Under the pieces are notes generated by a model. It was not told the DNA's origin. It made no database searches and saw only the letters and a list, made by a program, of their open reading frames with translations. A program made the translations under genes and the position numbers. A DNA stretch of 64,000 nt from an uncultured Christensenellaceae bacterium (GTDB lineage Bacteria; Bacillota; Clostridia; Christensenellales; UBA3700), in NCBI GenBank assembly GCA_910588545.1, contig CAJUOU010000004.1, positions 58,508 to 122,507 on the forward strand, in the 5' to 3' direction. Positions 7,991 through 16,475 of this stretch are shown here, one piece after another. Each line of letters starts with the position of its first letter. Positions within the stretch are counted from its first letter, which is position 1.

Positions 7991-9399
7991 TAAAAGTTGT
8001 TGGGCTTGGCCTAAAAGACGGAGATTTATCTTTAAAAGGTGCAGTTGCGATTGATAATGCCGATAAGGTAATTGTCAAAACCGCACTCACTGATACATAT
8101 AAGTTTTTTACGGAAGAAAATATTCCGCACGAAACATTGGACGGTTTTTATGAAAGTTCGGAAGACTTTGACGATTTGGACAGCAATATCGCAAAGTTTC
8201 TTTTGTCGTTAAAGGACAAAAATATAGTTTATTGCGTTAATGGCAATGGGGCGGATGACAGGTCGGTTATCAAGCTAAAAGAGTGTTGCGAGGTGGAAAT
8301 AATTGCAGGTGTATCTAGGGAGCTTAGCGTTTTGGAAAGACATCCTCACACAAGCATTGTCAAAGTATCCGCTTATGACATTGCGGGGGACAGGGCTTTT
8401 AGTTATGACAAGACTTTGCCGCTTGTAATTTGCGATATCGATAACGCTTATATCGCAAGTGAAGTAAAGGAAATTTTGGCTCGCGTTGTAGGGGAAGAGT
8501 GCGATATAACTTTTTTTAAGGGCGAGCAAGAAATCGTAATTCCTGCCTATGAGCTTGACAGGCAAGTTGATTTTAATTACGAATGTGGCGTATATGTTTC
8601 TCCATTTGAAATTACTGACAAACAAGAATATAATTTTTGTGATTTGCTAAGGATAATGTTCAAGCTACGCGGCAAAAACGGCTGTGAGTGGGATAAGGCT
8701 CAAACACACGAAAGTATACGCAAAAATTTGATTGAGGAAGCCTATGAACTTGTTGAGGCTATTGATAATCAAGATATCGATAATATTATCGAAGAGGCGG
8801 GAGATGTGATTTTGCAAGGCGTTTTCCATGCCGTAATCGGGGAGGATGAAGGGGAGTTTAACAGTAACGAAGTGTTGACTCATTTGTGCAATAAGCTTGT
8901 AACAAGGCATACTCACATTTTCGGAGATGTGGTTGCAAACAATGCCGACGAAGCACTTATGGCTTGGGAGGCGGCTAAAGCAAAGGAAAAAAGCCAAAGC
9001 GATTTAGTTAGCAAAATAGAGGGTGTGGCAAAAGCACTTCCAAGCTTGCAAAAAGCGGCAAAATACCAAAAATACCTTACGAAAATCGGTATGGATTTTG
9101 AAAATATCTCTCAAATTAAGGATAAAATAGCGGAAGAGTTGCAGGAAGTTTTGAGTGCGAATACGGACAATATTGAAATGGAATGTGGAGATTTGTTGTT
9201 TGCAGTGGTTAACCTGCTTAGATTTTTAAAAGTGGATGGAGAGGTTGCATTAAACAAATCGTGTGCTAAGTTTGAGTGCAGGGTTAAGTATATGCAAAAA
9301 AAGTGTGACGAAAACAATCTTAAATTAAATGAGCTTACGGCTGAGCAACAAGAAAGTTTATGGCAAGAGGCAAAAGAAAATGAAGATTGCAGGTATTGA
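7987..9399 (+). CDS. mazG: MazG-family nucleoside triphosphate pyrophosphohydrolase with methylase-like N-terminus
   Basis: 470 residues. Residues 1-200 (MIKVVGLGLKDGDLSLKG start) correspond to the tetrapyrrole-methylase-like domain of YabN but are poorly conserved. The first MazG domain begins CEWDKAQTHESIRKNLIEEA (233-252), with metal-binding EExxE at 250-254 and EEAGD at 269-273. A second MazG domain near the end has EELQEV and ECGDLLFA. MazG hydrolyses NTPs to NMP and pyrophosphate, cleansing the pool of abnormal nucleotides and lowering (p)ppGpp. The start overlaps the flippase stop (ATGA), and the end overlaps dus by 20 nt, so the three form one operon. Confidence 0.93.
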   Translation: MIKVVGLGLKDGDLSLKGAVAIDNADKVIVKTALTDTYKFFTEENIPHETLDGFYESSEDFDDLDSNIAKFLLSLKDKNIVYCVNGNGADDRSVIKLKECCEVEIIAGVSRELSVLERHPHTSIVKVSAYDIAGDRAFSYDKTLPLVICDIDNAYIASEVKEILARVVGEECDITFFKGEQEIVIPAYELDRQVDFNYECGVYVSPFEITDKQEYNFCDLLRIMFKLRGKNGCEWDKAQTHESIRKNLIEEAYELVEAIDNQDIDNIIEEAGDVILQGVFHAVIGEDEGEFNSNEVLTHLCNKLVTRHTHIFGDVVANNADEALMAWEAAKAKEKSQSDLVSKIEGVAKALPSLQKAAKYQKYLTKIGMDFENISQIKDKIAEELQEVLSANTDNIEMECGDLLFAVVNLLRFLKVDGEVALNKSCAKFECRVKYMQKKCDENNLKLNELTAEQQESLWQEAKENEDCRY

Positions 9400-10333
9400 G
9401 TTGAAAGGAGATGCCTTACTTGCTCCCATTGCAGGTTTTACCGATGTGGGGTTTAGGGATATTGCGGCAAGATACGGGGCAAGCCTTACTTATACCGAAA
9501 TGATAAGTTGCAAAGGTATGGTGTATGGCAGCGAAAAAACAAAGGAATTGCTTGCAACAACGGATAACGAAAGGGTAAAAGCAGTACAAATTTTTGGTGC
9601 TGACCCGCAAATTATGGCAAAGGCCTGCAGTATGCAGGAAATGCAAAAATTTGACATTATAGATATAAATATGGGGTGTCCCGTGCCAAAGATTGTTAAT
9701 AACGGAGAGGGCAGCGCGTTGCTAAACAATCCCAAACTTGCAGCGGAAATAGTAAAAAGTGTTGTTAAATATACGGGTAAGGTTGTTACAGTTAAATTCC
9801 GCAAAGGCTTTAAACGAGGGGAGAATGTGGCTGTAGATTTTTCAAGATATATGCAAGATGCAGGTGCAAGTGCCATAACCGTACACGGCAGAACAAGGGA
9901 AGACTATTATATGGGTAATGCCGATTGGGATACTATTGCAAAAGTGGTGGAAAGCGTTCAAATTCCTGTAATTGCAAACGGCGATGTGACGGACGTAACA
10001 TCATATTTAAGGATAAAAGACCATACCAAAGCAAGCGGTGTTATGATTGCAAGAGGGGCATTGGGTAACCCGCAGCTTTTTAAAGAAATCGCGGATAATT
10101 GTTTGAAAATCGATACTATTTTTGAAAAAGTCGATAAAAAAAGAGATATTCTGTTGCAAATCGATACACTAAAAAATTATTATTCGGATAGATACATTTA
10201 TTCCAATATGAAAAAACAAATTTGTTATTATCTTAAAGGTATGTCCAATAGCAAACAACTAAAAGATAAAGTTTGTCATGTGGAAAGTGTAAGTGCATTG
10301 GTAGACATTGTAAATAGTATAGATTTTGAATAA
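9380..10333 (+). CDS. dus: tRNA-dihydrouridine synthase
   Basis: 317 residues, FMN-dependent TIM-barrel enzyme that reduces uridines in the tRNA D-loop. APIAGFTDVGFRDIAARYGA is the FMN-binding start, NMGCPVPKIVNNGEGSALL holds the catalytic Cys, and TVHGRTREDYYMG plus VIANGDV are conserved barrel blocks. ATG 9380 gives the standard N-terminus MKIAGIELKGDALLAPIAG and lies inside the end of mazG; an in-frame TTG at 9329 is less likely. It is the last gene of the spoVT-flippase-mazG-dus run. Specificity (DusB-like or other) cannot be settled by eye. Confidence 0.93.
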   Translation: MKIAGIELKGDALLAPIAGFTDVGFRDIAARYGASLTYTEMISCKGMVYGSEKTKELLATTDNERVKAVQIFGADPQIMAKACSMQEMQKFDIIDINMGCPVPKIVNNGEGSALLNNPKLAAEIVKSVVKYTGKVVTVKFRKGFKRGENVAVDFSRYMQDAGASAITVHGRTREDYYMGNADWDTIAKVVESVQIPVIANGDVTDVTSYLRIKDHTKASGVMIARGALGNPQLFKEIADNCLKIDTIFEKVDKKRDILLQIDTLKNYYSDRYIYSNMKKQICYYLKGMSNSKQLKDKVCHVESVSALVDIVNSIDFE

Positions 10334-10397
10334 AACTAAATTTACAATAAAATAATTTTGTTGTAAAGTAGTAAACGCTAAAAATGAGGAGATAAAA

Positions 10398-10889
10398 ATG
10401 ATACATATAGTTTTGTTAGAGCCGGAGATACCGCAAAATACAGGGAATATTGTAAGGACATGTGCCGCAACGGGTGCAAAATTGCATTTGATAGAGCCGT
10501 TCGGTTTTACTTTTGAAGATAAGTATTTAAAAAGAGCAGGTTTGGATTATTGGGATTTGGCGGATATTTGCACATATAAAAATTATCAAGAGTTTTTGCA
10601 AAGGAACAGGGCAAATATTAAACAAATTTTTTATGCATCCACAAAGTCACAGCATAATCATACGGAAGTAAAGTATGAGGAAGATGTTTATGTTATGTTC
10701 GGTAAAGAGTCCAAAGGAATACCCGAGGAAATCTTGCACGATAACTATGACAAGTGCATAAGAATTCCTATGAAAGGGGATATCCGTTCGTTAAATCTTG
10801 CAAACTCGGTAGCGATAATTTGCTACGAATATCACAGGCAACATAACTTTGAACAGTTAAATCAAACAGGTCATTTGACGAAATTTTAA
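10398..10889 (+). CDS. trmL: tRNA (cytidine/uridine-34 2'-O)-methyltransferase
   Basis: 163 residues, SPOUT (trefoil-knot) methyltransferase that 2'-O-methylates the wobble base of tRNA-Leu. Diagnostic blocks are the N-terminal HIVLLEPEIPQNTGNIVRTC, LKRAGLDYWDL, FGKESKGIPEEIL and the knot-forming IPMKGDIRSLNLANSVAII. Its length matches TrmL/CspR proteins. TGAGGAG lies 8 nt before the ATG. It follows dus by 64 nt, making a local tRNA-modification pair. No terminator is seen between it and the pgk promoter. Confidence 0.95.
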   Translation: MIHIVLLEPEIPQNTGNIVRTCAATGAKLHLIEPFGFTFEDKYLKRAGLDYWDLADICTYKNYQEFLQRNRANIKQIFYASTKSQHNHTEVKYEEDVYVMFGKESKGIPEEILHDNYDKCIRIPMKGDIRSLNLANSVAIICYEYHRQHNFEQLNQTGHLTKF

Positions 10890-10961
10890 ACTTTTTAGGA
10901 AAAACTATTGTTTTTTTGACAAAAATTTTGTTAAATTTAGCGTTAAGAATAAAAAAATATC

Positions 10962-10990
10962 TTGCAAAAATTACCAAATAGTGATATAAT
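10962..10990 (+). promoter_or_regulatory. Promoter of the pgk-tpiA-gpmI group
   Basis: TTGCAA (10962-10967), 17-nt spacer, TATAAT (10985-10990). It differs from the tilS promoter at only four positions over 29 bp. The predicted leader of about 65 nt carries AAGGAG before pgk. Confidence 0.82.
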
Positions 10991-11063
10991 ACTACTATTG
11001 ATTATAAAACTTATAGTTAATATTAAAAATTAAAAATAAATTATAGGCAAGGAGAACCTAATA

Positions 11064-12383
11064 ATGAATAAAAAATCAATAAAAGATGTAAATGTTTCCG
11101 GCAAAAAATGTCTTGTAAGAGTGGACTTCAACGTTCCTATGAAAGACGGCGTAATCACTGACGAAAACCGTATAAACGGTGCACTTCCTACTATCCAATA
11201 TTTGATGGATAACGGTGCAAAAGTTATACTTTGCTCACACATGGGTAAACCTCACAGCATTTTCAGTGAAAAAATCAAGTTAACTAAGAAAGAGAAAAAG
11301 GCTGTAGAAGCTCTTCCTGAGGCAGAAAGAGAGTCTGCAACAAAAGCATATATCGATAAAGCGCTTAAGAGCGACCCTGTAAAATTGACTTTAAAACCTG
11401 TTGCTGACAGATTGAATGAGTTACTTGGCGGTAAAGTTACTTTCGCAACAGACGTTGTTGGACCTGATGCAAAAGCAAAAGTTGCTGCTTTAAAGAGTGG
11501 TGAGTGTGTATTGCTTGAAAACTTAAGATTCCATGCAGAGGAAGAGGGCAGAGACGAAAATTTCTGCAAACAACTTGCAGAGTATTGCGATATTTATGTA
11601 AATGACGCATTTGGTACTGCTCACAGGTCTCACGCATCTACTGCAGGTATTGCAGAGTATGGTTTTGTTAAAGAGTGTGTTTGCGGTTTCTTGATTGAAA
11701 AAGAGCTTAACGTTATGGCAAAATCACTTGAGGCGCCTGTTCGTCCGTTTGTTGCTGTTTTGGGTGGCGCAAAAGTTGCAGATAAATTGAAAGTTATCGA
11801 TAACTTGTTGGAAAAGTGCGATACATTAATTATAGGCGGCGGTATGGCTTATACTTTCATTAAAGCTCAAGGTGGTAATGTAGGTAATTCATTAGTTGAT
11901 GACGAGAAGATTGATTATTGTAAAGAGATGCTTGCAAAAGCTGACAAACTTGGCAAAAAGATTTATCTTCCAATAGATACTGTTGCAGCAAAATCTTTCC
12001 CTAACCCAATCGATAGCGAAATCGAAGTAAAAACAGTTGAAGCTATGAATATCCCAAGCGATATGATGGGCTTGGATATTGGCGAAAAATCTGCCGAAAT
12101 GTTTGCCGATGCTATCAAATCTGCTAAAACAGTTGTATGGAATGGTCCTATGGGTGTGTTTGAAAATCCTATCCTTGCAAAAGGAACAATCGCAGTTGCA
12201 AAAGCAATGGCAGATGCAGTCGATTGCACAACTATTATCGGTGGCGGCGACTCTGCAGCAGCAGTTGCTCAACTTGGATTTGCAGATAAAATGAGTCACA
12301 TTTCTACAGGTGGCGGTGCATCTTTGGAATTGTTTGAGGGTAAAATTCTTCCGGGGATTGCTTGTCTTAATGACAAAAAATAA
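11064..12383 (+). CDS. pgk: Phosphoglycerate kinase with a charged insertion
   Basis: 439 residues, longer than the usual 390-415. It transfers phosphate from 1,3-bisphosphoglycerate to ADP in glycolysis. VRVDFNVPMKDG and ENRINGALPTI form the substrate-binding start. Residues 65-106 (SEKIKLTKKEKKAVEALPEA onward) are a Lys/Glu-rich insertion in the N-domain where shorter PGKs have a few residues. LENLRFHAEEEG, the hinge and the C-terminal GGGDSAAAV / STGGGASLE nucleotide-binding blocks are intact, so it should be active. It heads the lower-glycolysis group with tpiA and gpmI; gapA and eno are not in the window. Confidence 0.96.
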   Translation: MNKKSIKDVNVSGKKCLVRVDFNVPMKDGVITDENRINGALPTIQYLMDNGAKVILCSHMGKPHSIFSEKIKLTKKEKKAVEALPEAERESATKAYIDKALKSDPVKLTLKPVADRLNELLGGKVTFATDVVGPDAKAKVAALKSGECVLLENLRFHAEEEGRDENFCKQLAEYCDIYVNDAFGTAHRSHASTAGIAEYGFVKECVCGFLIEKELNVMAKSLEAPVRPFVAVLGGAKVADKLKVIDNLLEKCDTLIIGGGMAYTFIKAQGGNVGNSLVDDEKIDYCKEMLAKADKLGKKIYLPIDTVAAKSFPNPIDSEIEVKTVEAMNIPSDMMGLDIGEKSAEMFADAIKSAKTVVWNGPMGVFENPILAKGTIAVAKAMADAVDCTTIIGGGDSAAAVAQLGFADKMSHISTGGGASLELFEGKILPGIACLNDKK

Positions 12384-12481
12384 TCGGTACACAACCAATT
12401 AAACACAAAAAACCTGCCGAAAACCGTTACTAAAAGCTAATATGGCATTAAAAGTTTGGTATAGGCAAAAATAAAATCAAA

Positions 12482-12512
12482 TGCAAGATATGGGTGTATC
12501 CCTTATCATGCA
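12482..12512 (+). promoter_or_regulatory. Stem-loop in the pgk-tpiA spacer
   Basis: Arms TGCAAGATATGGG and CCCTTATCATGCA pair with two mismatches around a 5-nt loop. No T-run follows, so it is not a terminator; an mRNA processing or stability element between pgk and tpiA is plausible. Confidence 0.4.
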
Positions 12513-12548
12513 AAAATAAAAAAAATCATATTTTAGGAGAAATTGAAA

Positions 12549-13298
12549 ATGAGACAACCTATTATTGCAGGAAATTGGAAAATGAACAATACAATCAAGG
12601 ACACTAAGGCATTGCTTACAGACCTTATTCCTTTGGTAGCTGATAGCAAAGCAGAGTGCGTTGTTTGCGTACCTTATACAAACATTCAAACTGCCGGCGA
12701 AATGATTAAAGGCACAAATATCAAATTGGGTGCAGAAAATGTTCATTGGGCAGATAAAGGTGCTTTTACAGGCGAAATAAGTGCAGATATGCTTTTGGAG
12801 CTAGGCGTTGAGTATGTTATTATCGGTCACAGCGAACGCCGTCAATATTTTGGCGAGACAGATGAGACTGTTAACAAGAGAGTTTTGCAAGCTTTGAAGA
12901 AAGGTTTAAAACCTATTATTTGTGTAGGCGAGTCTTTGGAAGAGAGAGAGTCCGGTGTTTACAAAACATTGCTAGAGACTCAAACTGAAAAAGCTTTGGC
13001 AGGTGTTACTTCTGACGAGCTTGACAAAGTTGTTATCGCTTACGAGCCTATTTGGGCAATCGGTACAGGCAAAACTGCTACTGCACAAGAGGCAAACGAT
13101 ACAATCGCTATTATCAGAAACAAAGTTGCAGAGTTATATTGCAAAAATTGTGCACAAAACAAACTTCGCATTCAATACGGCGGTTCTATGAATCCTAAAA
13201 ATGCAAGCGAGCTTATGGCTATGCCTGAAATTGACGGCGGTCTTATCGGCGGTGCAAGCTTAAAGGCAGAAGATTTCTCTAAGGTGGTTAAATACTAA
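12549..13298 (+). CDS. tpiA: Triose-phosphate isomerase
   Basis: 249 residues. It interconverts dihydroxyacetone phosphate and glyceraldehyde 3-phosphate. The catalytic residues are visible: Lys11 in GNWKMN, His94 in IIGHSERR, Glu166 in AYEPIWAIGTGKTA; the phosphate-gripping IQYGGSM and GLIGGASL blocks are present. ATG 12549 is preferred to an in-frame TTG 6 nt upstream because AGGAG lies 9 nt before the ATG and only 3 before the TTG. It sits 165 nt after pgk and 1 nt before gpmI, so it is probably one operon with both. Confidence 0.97.
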   Translation: MRQPIIAGNWKMNNTIKDTKALLTDLIPLVADSKAECVVCVPYTNIQTAGEMIKGTNIKLGAENVHWADKGAFTGEISADMLLELGVEYVIIGHSERRQYFGETDETVNKRVLQALKKGLKPIICVGESLEERESGVYKTLLETQTEKALAGVTSDELDKVVIAYEPIWAIGTGKTATAQEANDTIAIIRNKVAELYCKNCAQNKLRIQYGGSMNPKNASELMAMPEIDGGLIGGASLKAEDFSKVVKY

Positions 13299-13299
13299 T

Positions 13300-14841
13300 A
13301 TGAATAAATTTACCGGTCTGATTATTTTGGATGGTTATGGACTTAATAAAGAGGGGGAAAACAATGCAATTTCCGCAAAAACTTCCCCTTATGTCCTTGA
13401 CCTTATGAAAAAATACCCAACTACAAGCTTGGATGCAAGCGGTATGGCGGTCGGATTGCCTGACGGACAAATGGGTAACAGTGAAGTTGGACACTTAAAT
13501 ATCGGTGCGGGAAGAATAGTTTATCAAGAGCTTACTCGTATCACAAAATCAATAAATGACGGCGACTTTTTTGAAAATGCGGCTTTTCTTAAGGCTTGCA
13601 AAAATGCAAAAGAAAACGGCAAAAAACTTCACATTTTCGGGCTTTTGTCCGATGGTGGCGTTCACAGCCATTTAAGTCATATTTTTGCTTTGATAGAAAT
13701 GGCAAAAAGACAAGGTTTGGACAATGTTTATTTGCACGCTTTCCTTGACGGTCGCGATGTTTCTCCTACAAGCGGCAAGCAATTTATCGCCGAAACAGTT
13801 CAGTATATGGATAAAATCGGCTTTGGTAAAATCGCAACGATTAGCGGCAGATTTTATGCAATGGATAGAGATAACATTTGGGAAAGAGTTGACAAAGCTT
13901 ATAAGGCTATGGTTGACGGCGAGGGCAATACTGCAAACAGTGCAAACGAGGCTATTGCTACAAGCTATGACAATGGCGTAACCGACGAGTTTGTTATCCC
14001 AACCGTTATTTTGGAAAACGGAAAACCAACCGCAACAATCGGTAAGGGAGACAGCATTATATTTGCAAACTTCCGTCCTGACAGAGCAAGAATGATTACC
14101 CGTTCGTTTATTTACAACGATTTTAACGGATTTGAAAGAAAACAAGGCTTTTTGGCACCGACTTTTGTATCGATGACTCAATATGATGTTACATTTAACG
14201 ATTCGCTTAATGTTGCATACAAGCCTCAAACTTACGACAATACATTGGGCGAATATTTATCTAAGCAAGGTTTAAAACAATTTAGAATTGCAGAAACTCA
14301 AAAGTATGCACATGTTACTTTCTTCTTTAACGGCGGTGTGGAAGCACCAAACCCTAACGAAGACAGGATATTGATTGACAGTCCCAAAATTGCTACTTTC
14401 GATATGAAACCGGAAATGAGTGCTTACGAAGTTGCCGATAAAGCTGTGGAAGTTATTTTGTCAAAAAAATACGATGTAATGATTTTGAACTTTGCTAACT
14501 GTGATATGGTAGGACACACGGGTATTTTGGATGCAGCTAAAAAAGCAGTCAAAGCGGTTGACGAATGTGTGGAAAGAGTATTAAATGCTATTAAACAAGT
14601 AGGCGGACAGGCATTGATTACCGCAGACCACGGTAACGCGGACTATATGTTTGACCCTATAACAAAAGAGCCTTTTACTGCACATACGACAAATCCTGTG
14701 CCACTTATCAAAGTGGATGACAAAACAAATGTTAAACTTGCAGACGGCGGAAAGCTTTGCGATATCGCACCGACAATGCTTGAGATGATGGGTATTGAAA
14801 TTCCAAACGAAATGTCAGGTCACAGCTTGCTTAAAAAATAA
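13300..14841 (+). CDS. gpmI: 2,3-bisphosphoglycerate-independent phosphoglycerate mutase
   Basis: 513 residues, alkaline-phosphatase superfamily enzyme with two Mn2+, converting 3- to 2-phosphoglycerate. LDGYGLN near the start carries the metal Asp11, and GQMGNSEVGHLNIGAGR carries the phosphorylated Ser61. FLDGRDVSPTS, FRPDRAR, NCDMVGHTG and ITADHGNAD supply further metal and substrate ligands. In spore formers this Mn2+- and pH-sensitive enzyme is known to gate 3-phosphoglycerate storage in the spore. Its ribosome-binding site (AAGGTGG) lies inside the end of tpiA, so the two are translationally coupled. Confidence 0.97.
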   Translation: MNKFTGLIILDGYGLNKEGENNAISAKTSPYVLDLMKKYPTTSLDASGMAVGLPDGQMGNSEVGHLNIGAGRIVYQELTRITKSINDGDFFENAAFLKACKNAKENGKKLHIFGLLSDGGVHSHLSHIFALIEMAKRQGLDNVYLHAFLDGRDVSPTSGKQFIAETVQYMDKIGFGKIATISGRFYAMDRDNIWERVDKAYKAMVDGEGNTANSANEAIATSYDNGVTDEFVIPTVILENGKPTATIGKGDSIIFANFRPDRARMITRSFIYNDFNGFERKQGFLAPTFVSMTQYDVTFNDSLNVAYKPQTYDNTLGEYLSKQGLKQFRIAETQKYAHVTFFFNGGVEAPNPNEDRILIDSPKIATFDMKPEMSAYEVADKAVEVILSKKYDVMILNFANCDMVGHTGILDAAKKAVKAVDECVERVLNAIKQVGGQALITADHGNADYMFDPITKEPFTAHTTNPVPLIKVDDKTNVKLADGGKLCDIAPTMLEMMGIEIPNEMSGHSLLKK

Positions 14842-14946
14842 GTGTTAATTTAAAAGTTAAAAACAGCAAATAACCTTTGAAAATCGATATTAATTGTTTG
14901 TTTTTTGCTAAAAATAGTGATATATCTCAATTAAAGGAGAACAAAT

Positions 14947-15513
14947 ATGTTATCTTACAATTTAAAAGAAGTTGCTTTGCGTCTTAAAAGTTTAAGAGAT
15001 TTGATGGGTGTTTCCGTTCAAGAAATGGCAAAGGCTACCGACGTAAAAGAATCGGAATATGAAATTTATGAAAAAGGCGAAAAGGATTTTACTTTTAACT
15101 TTTTATATAACTGTGCAAATGTTTTAGGTTGCAACATAACTGAACTTATTACAGGCGATAGTGCGAAATTGAATCATTTTGCAGTAACAAGAAAGGGCGA
15201 GGGTATGCCTATATTGAGGGATAATGGTTTTAATTATATGCACCTTGCTTATAATATGCGTGACAGAAAAGCCGAGCCGTTTGTAGTAACAATTCCGTAT
15301 TCCAAAGAGCTGGAAAATAAGCCTATCGAAACAAGTATGCACAACGGACAGGAAATGGACTATGTTTTAGAGGGTACTTTAAAAGTAAGCATAGACGGAC
15401 ACATTGTTGAACTTAACAAAGGGGATACAATTTATTACAATAGCGAAAAACCTCATGGTTTATTAGCTATTGGTGGCAAAGATGTTAAAATTATTGCTGT
15501 TGTAATGAATTAA
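14947..15513 (+). CDS. XRE-family regulator with C-terminal cupin domain
   Basis: 188 residues. Residues 8-65 are an HTH_3 domain (LRDLMGVSVQEMAKATDV ... YEIYEKGEKDF). Residues 110-187 are a small cupin (HNGQEMDYVLEGTLKVSIDG, then NKGDTIYYNSEKPHGLLA) with His, Glu and His in the usual metal or ligand positions. Such proteins repress genes in response to a small molecule bound in the barrel; the effector here is unknown. AAAGGAG precedes the ATG and a strong terminator follows, so it is monocistronic. It follows gpmI closely, but nothing shows it controls glycolysis. Confidence 0.85.
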   Translation: MLSYNLKEVALRLKSLRDLMGVSVQEMAKATDVKESEYEIYEKGEKDFTFNFLYNCANVLGCNITELITGDSAKLNHFAVTRKGEGMPILRDNGFNYMHLAYNMRDRKAEPFVVTIPYSKELENKPIETSMHNGQEMDYVLEGTLKVSIDGHIVELNKGDTIYYNSEKPHGLLAIGGKDVKIIAVVMN

Positions 15514-15540
15514 TAATAATTTTAAATTTAATATTAAACA

Positions 15541-15575
15541 AAAAATCTACCGAGAAAATCCTCGGTAGATTTTTG
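15541..15575 (+). terminator. Terminator of the HTH-cupin gene
   Basis: Long perfect stem (AAAAATCTACCGAG / CTCGGTAGATTTTT) with a 6-nt loop, ending in TTTTTG. Confidence 0.92.
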
Positions 15576-15682
15576 TTGTAAGTTATAATAAATTATTGAT
15601 TGATATACAAAATATTAATAATAACTCAATTTAAAAAGTAAAATAAATTGTAAAAAAATATTAACTTTATCTAATTTAAAAG

Positions 15683-16126
15683 TCAAATTAACAATCCGTT
15701 GTCAAAAGTTTTGTTTGCAAGTTCGGTTAGCATTGAAAGTTGCTTTTCGGATAAAAATTGCTTGTAGTCTTGCATAAGGGCGTTATAGGCATCCAAAATA
15801 TCCGCATCTTCAATCAAATCCATTAGTCTTTCCGCATTTTCTTTGCAAACAGGCATATTGGATATAACTATATTTAATATATCGCATACAAATGTCATAT
15901 CATCTTCCAAACCGAGATTTTGCTCAAAATCATTAGTGTATGCTAAAATATCGTATAGAGGGGTGTCAAAATCAACTGTGACAAGCACCATTTCCTCAAT
16001 CAAAGGCAAAACTTTGTCGGTATCTAATTTCATATTATAAATTTCCGAAATATTTTCGGGCAAAAACTCGTTTTCGTTTATGTTGCTGTCTTTTAAAATT
16101 TTTATTAGTTCGGGATACGATAGCAT
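15683..16126 (-). CDS. Hypothetical acidic helical protein
   Basis: 147 residues with no recognised domain. Strongly acidic (many Asp/Glu) and predicted almost entirely alpha-helical, with heptad-like hydrophobic spacing from residue 60 on (FVCDILNIVISNMPVC, AERLMDLIEDADILDAYNAL). No signal peptide or membrane segment. AAGGA lies about 6 nt before the ATG at 16126 and coding character is good, so it is probably real. Convergent with the HTH-cupin gene and divergent from the sugar transporter. Confidence 0.65.
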   Translation of the reverse strand: MLSYPELIKILKDSNINENEFLPENISEIYNMKLDTDKVLPLIEEMVLVTVDFDTPLYDILAYTNDFEQNLGLEDDMTFVCDILNIVISNMPVCKENAERLMDLIEDADILDAYNALMQDYKQFLSEKQLSMLTELANKTFDNGLLI

Positions 16127-16475
16127 ATTTTTCCTTTTGTCGCAATTATTGCTGTTAATTTAAATTAGTACTATTTAACTATAGCAGACGGCTAAGTAAA
16201 AGTCAAATAAAACATTAAATTAAAAAGTGTTTGACGATATTAAAACAATGAAAATTATGCAATAAAAAATGCATTATTTCTTATAAAACCGAACTGTTAA
16301 GAGATAAATTGGCTATTATGTTCCGATAATAAAAAAATTATGTAAAATATATGTTTATTTTATAAAAAATATTGAAAACCAAAAAATAATATGTTATACT
16401 TATTTTGTAATTTTTTAAAGACTTTATATATTATTCGGGACTTTATAAATTATAATAAGGTTAAAGGGTGAAGTT
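16127..16475. other. Divergent intergenic region upstream of the sugar transporter
   Basis: A 349-nt AT-rich spacer. It holds a clear + strand promoter (TTGAAA 16372-16377, 17 nt, TATACT 16395-16400) and a roughly 70-nt leader for the transporter. No cre-type operator or riboswitch was recognised. Confidence 0.6.
16372..16400 (+). promoter_or_regulatory. Promoter of the GPH sugar transporter
   Basis: TTGAAA, 17-nt spacer, TATACT; TSS predicted near 16407. Confidence 0.7.
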
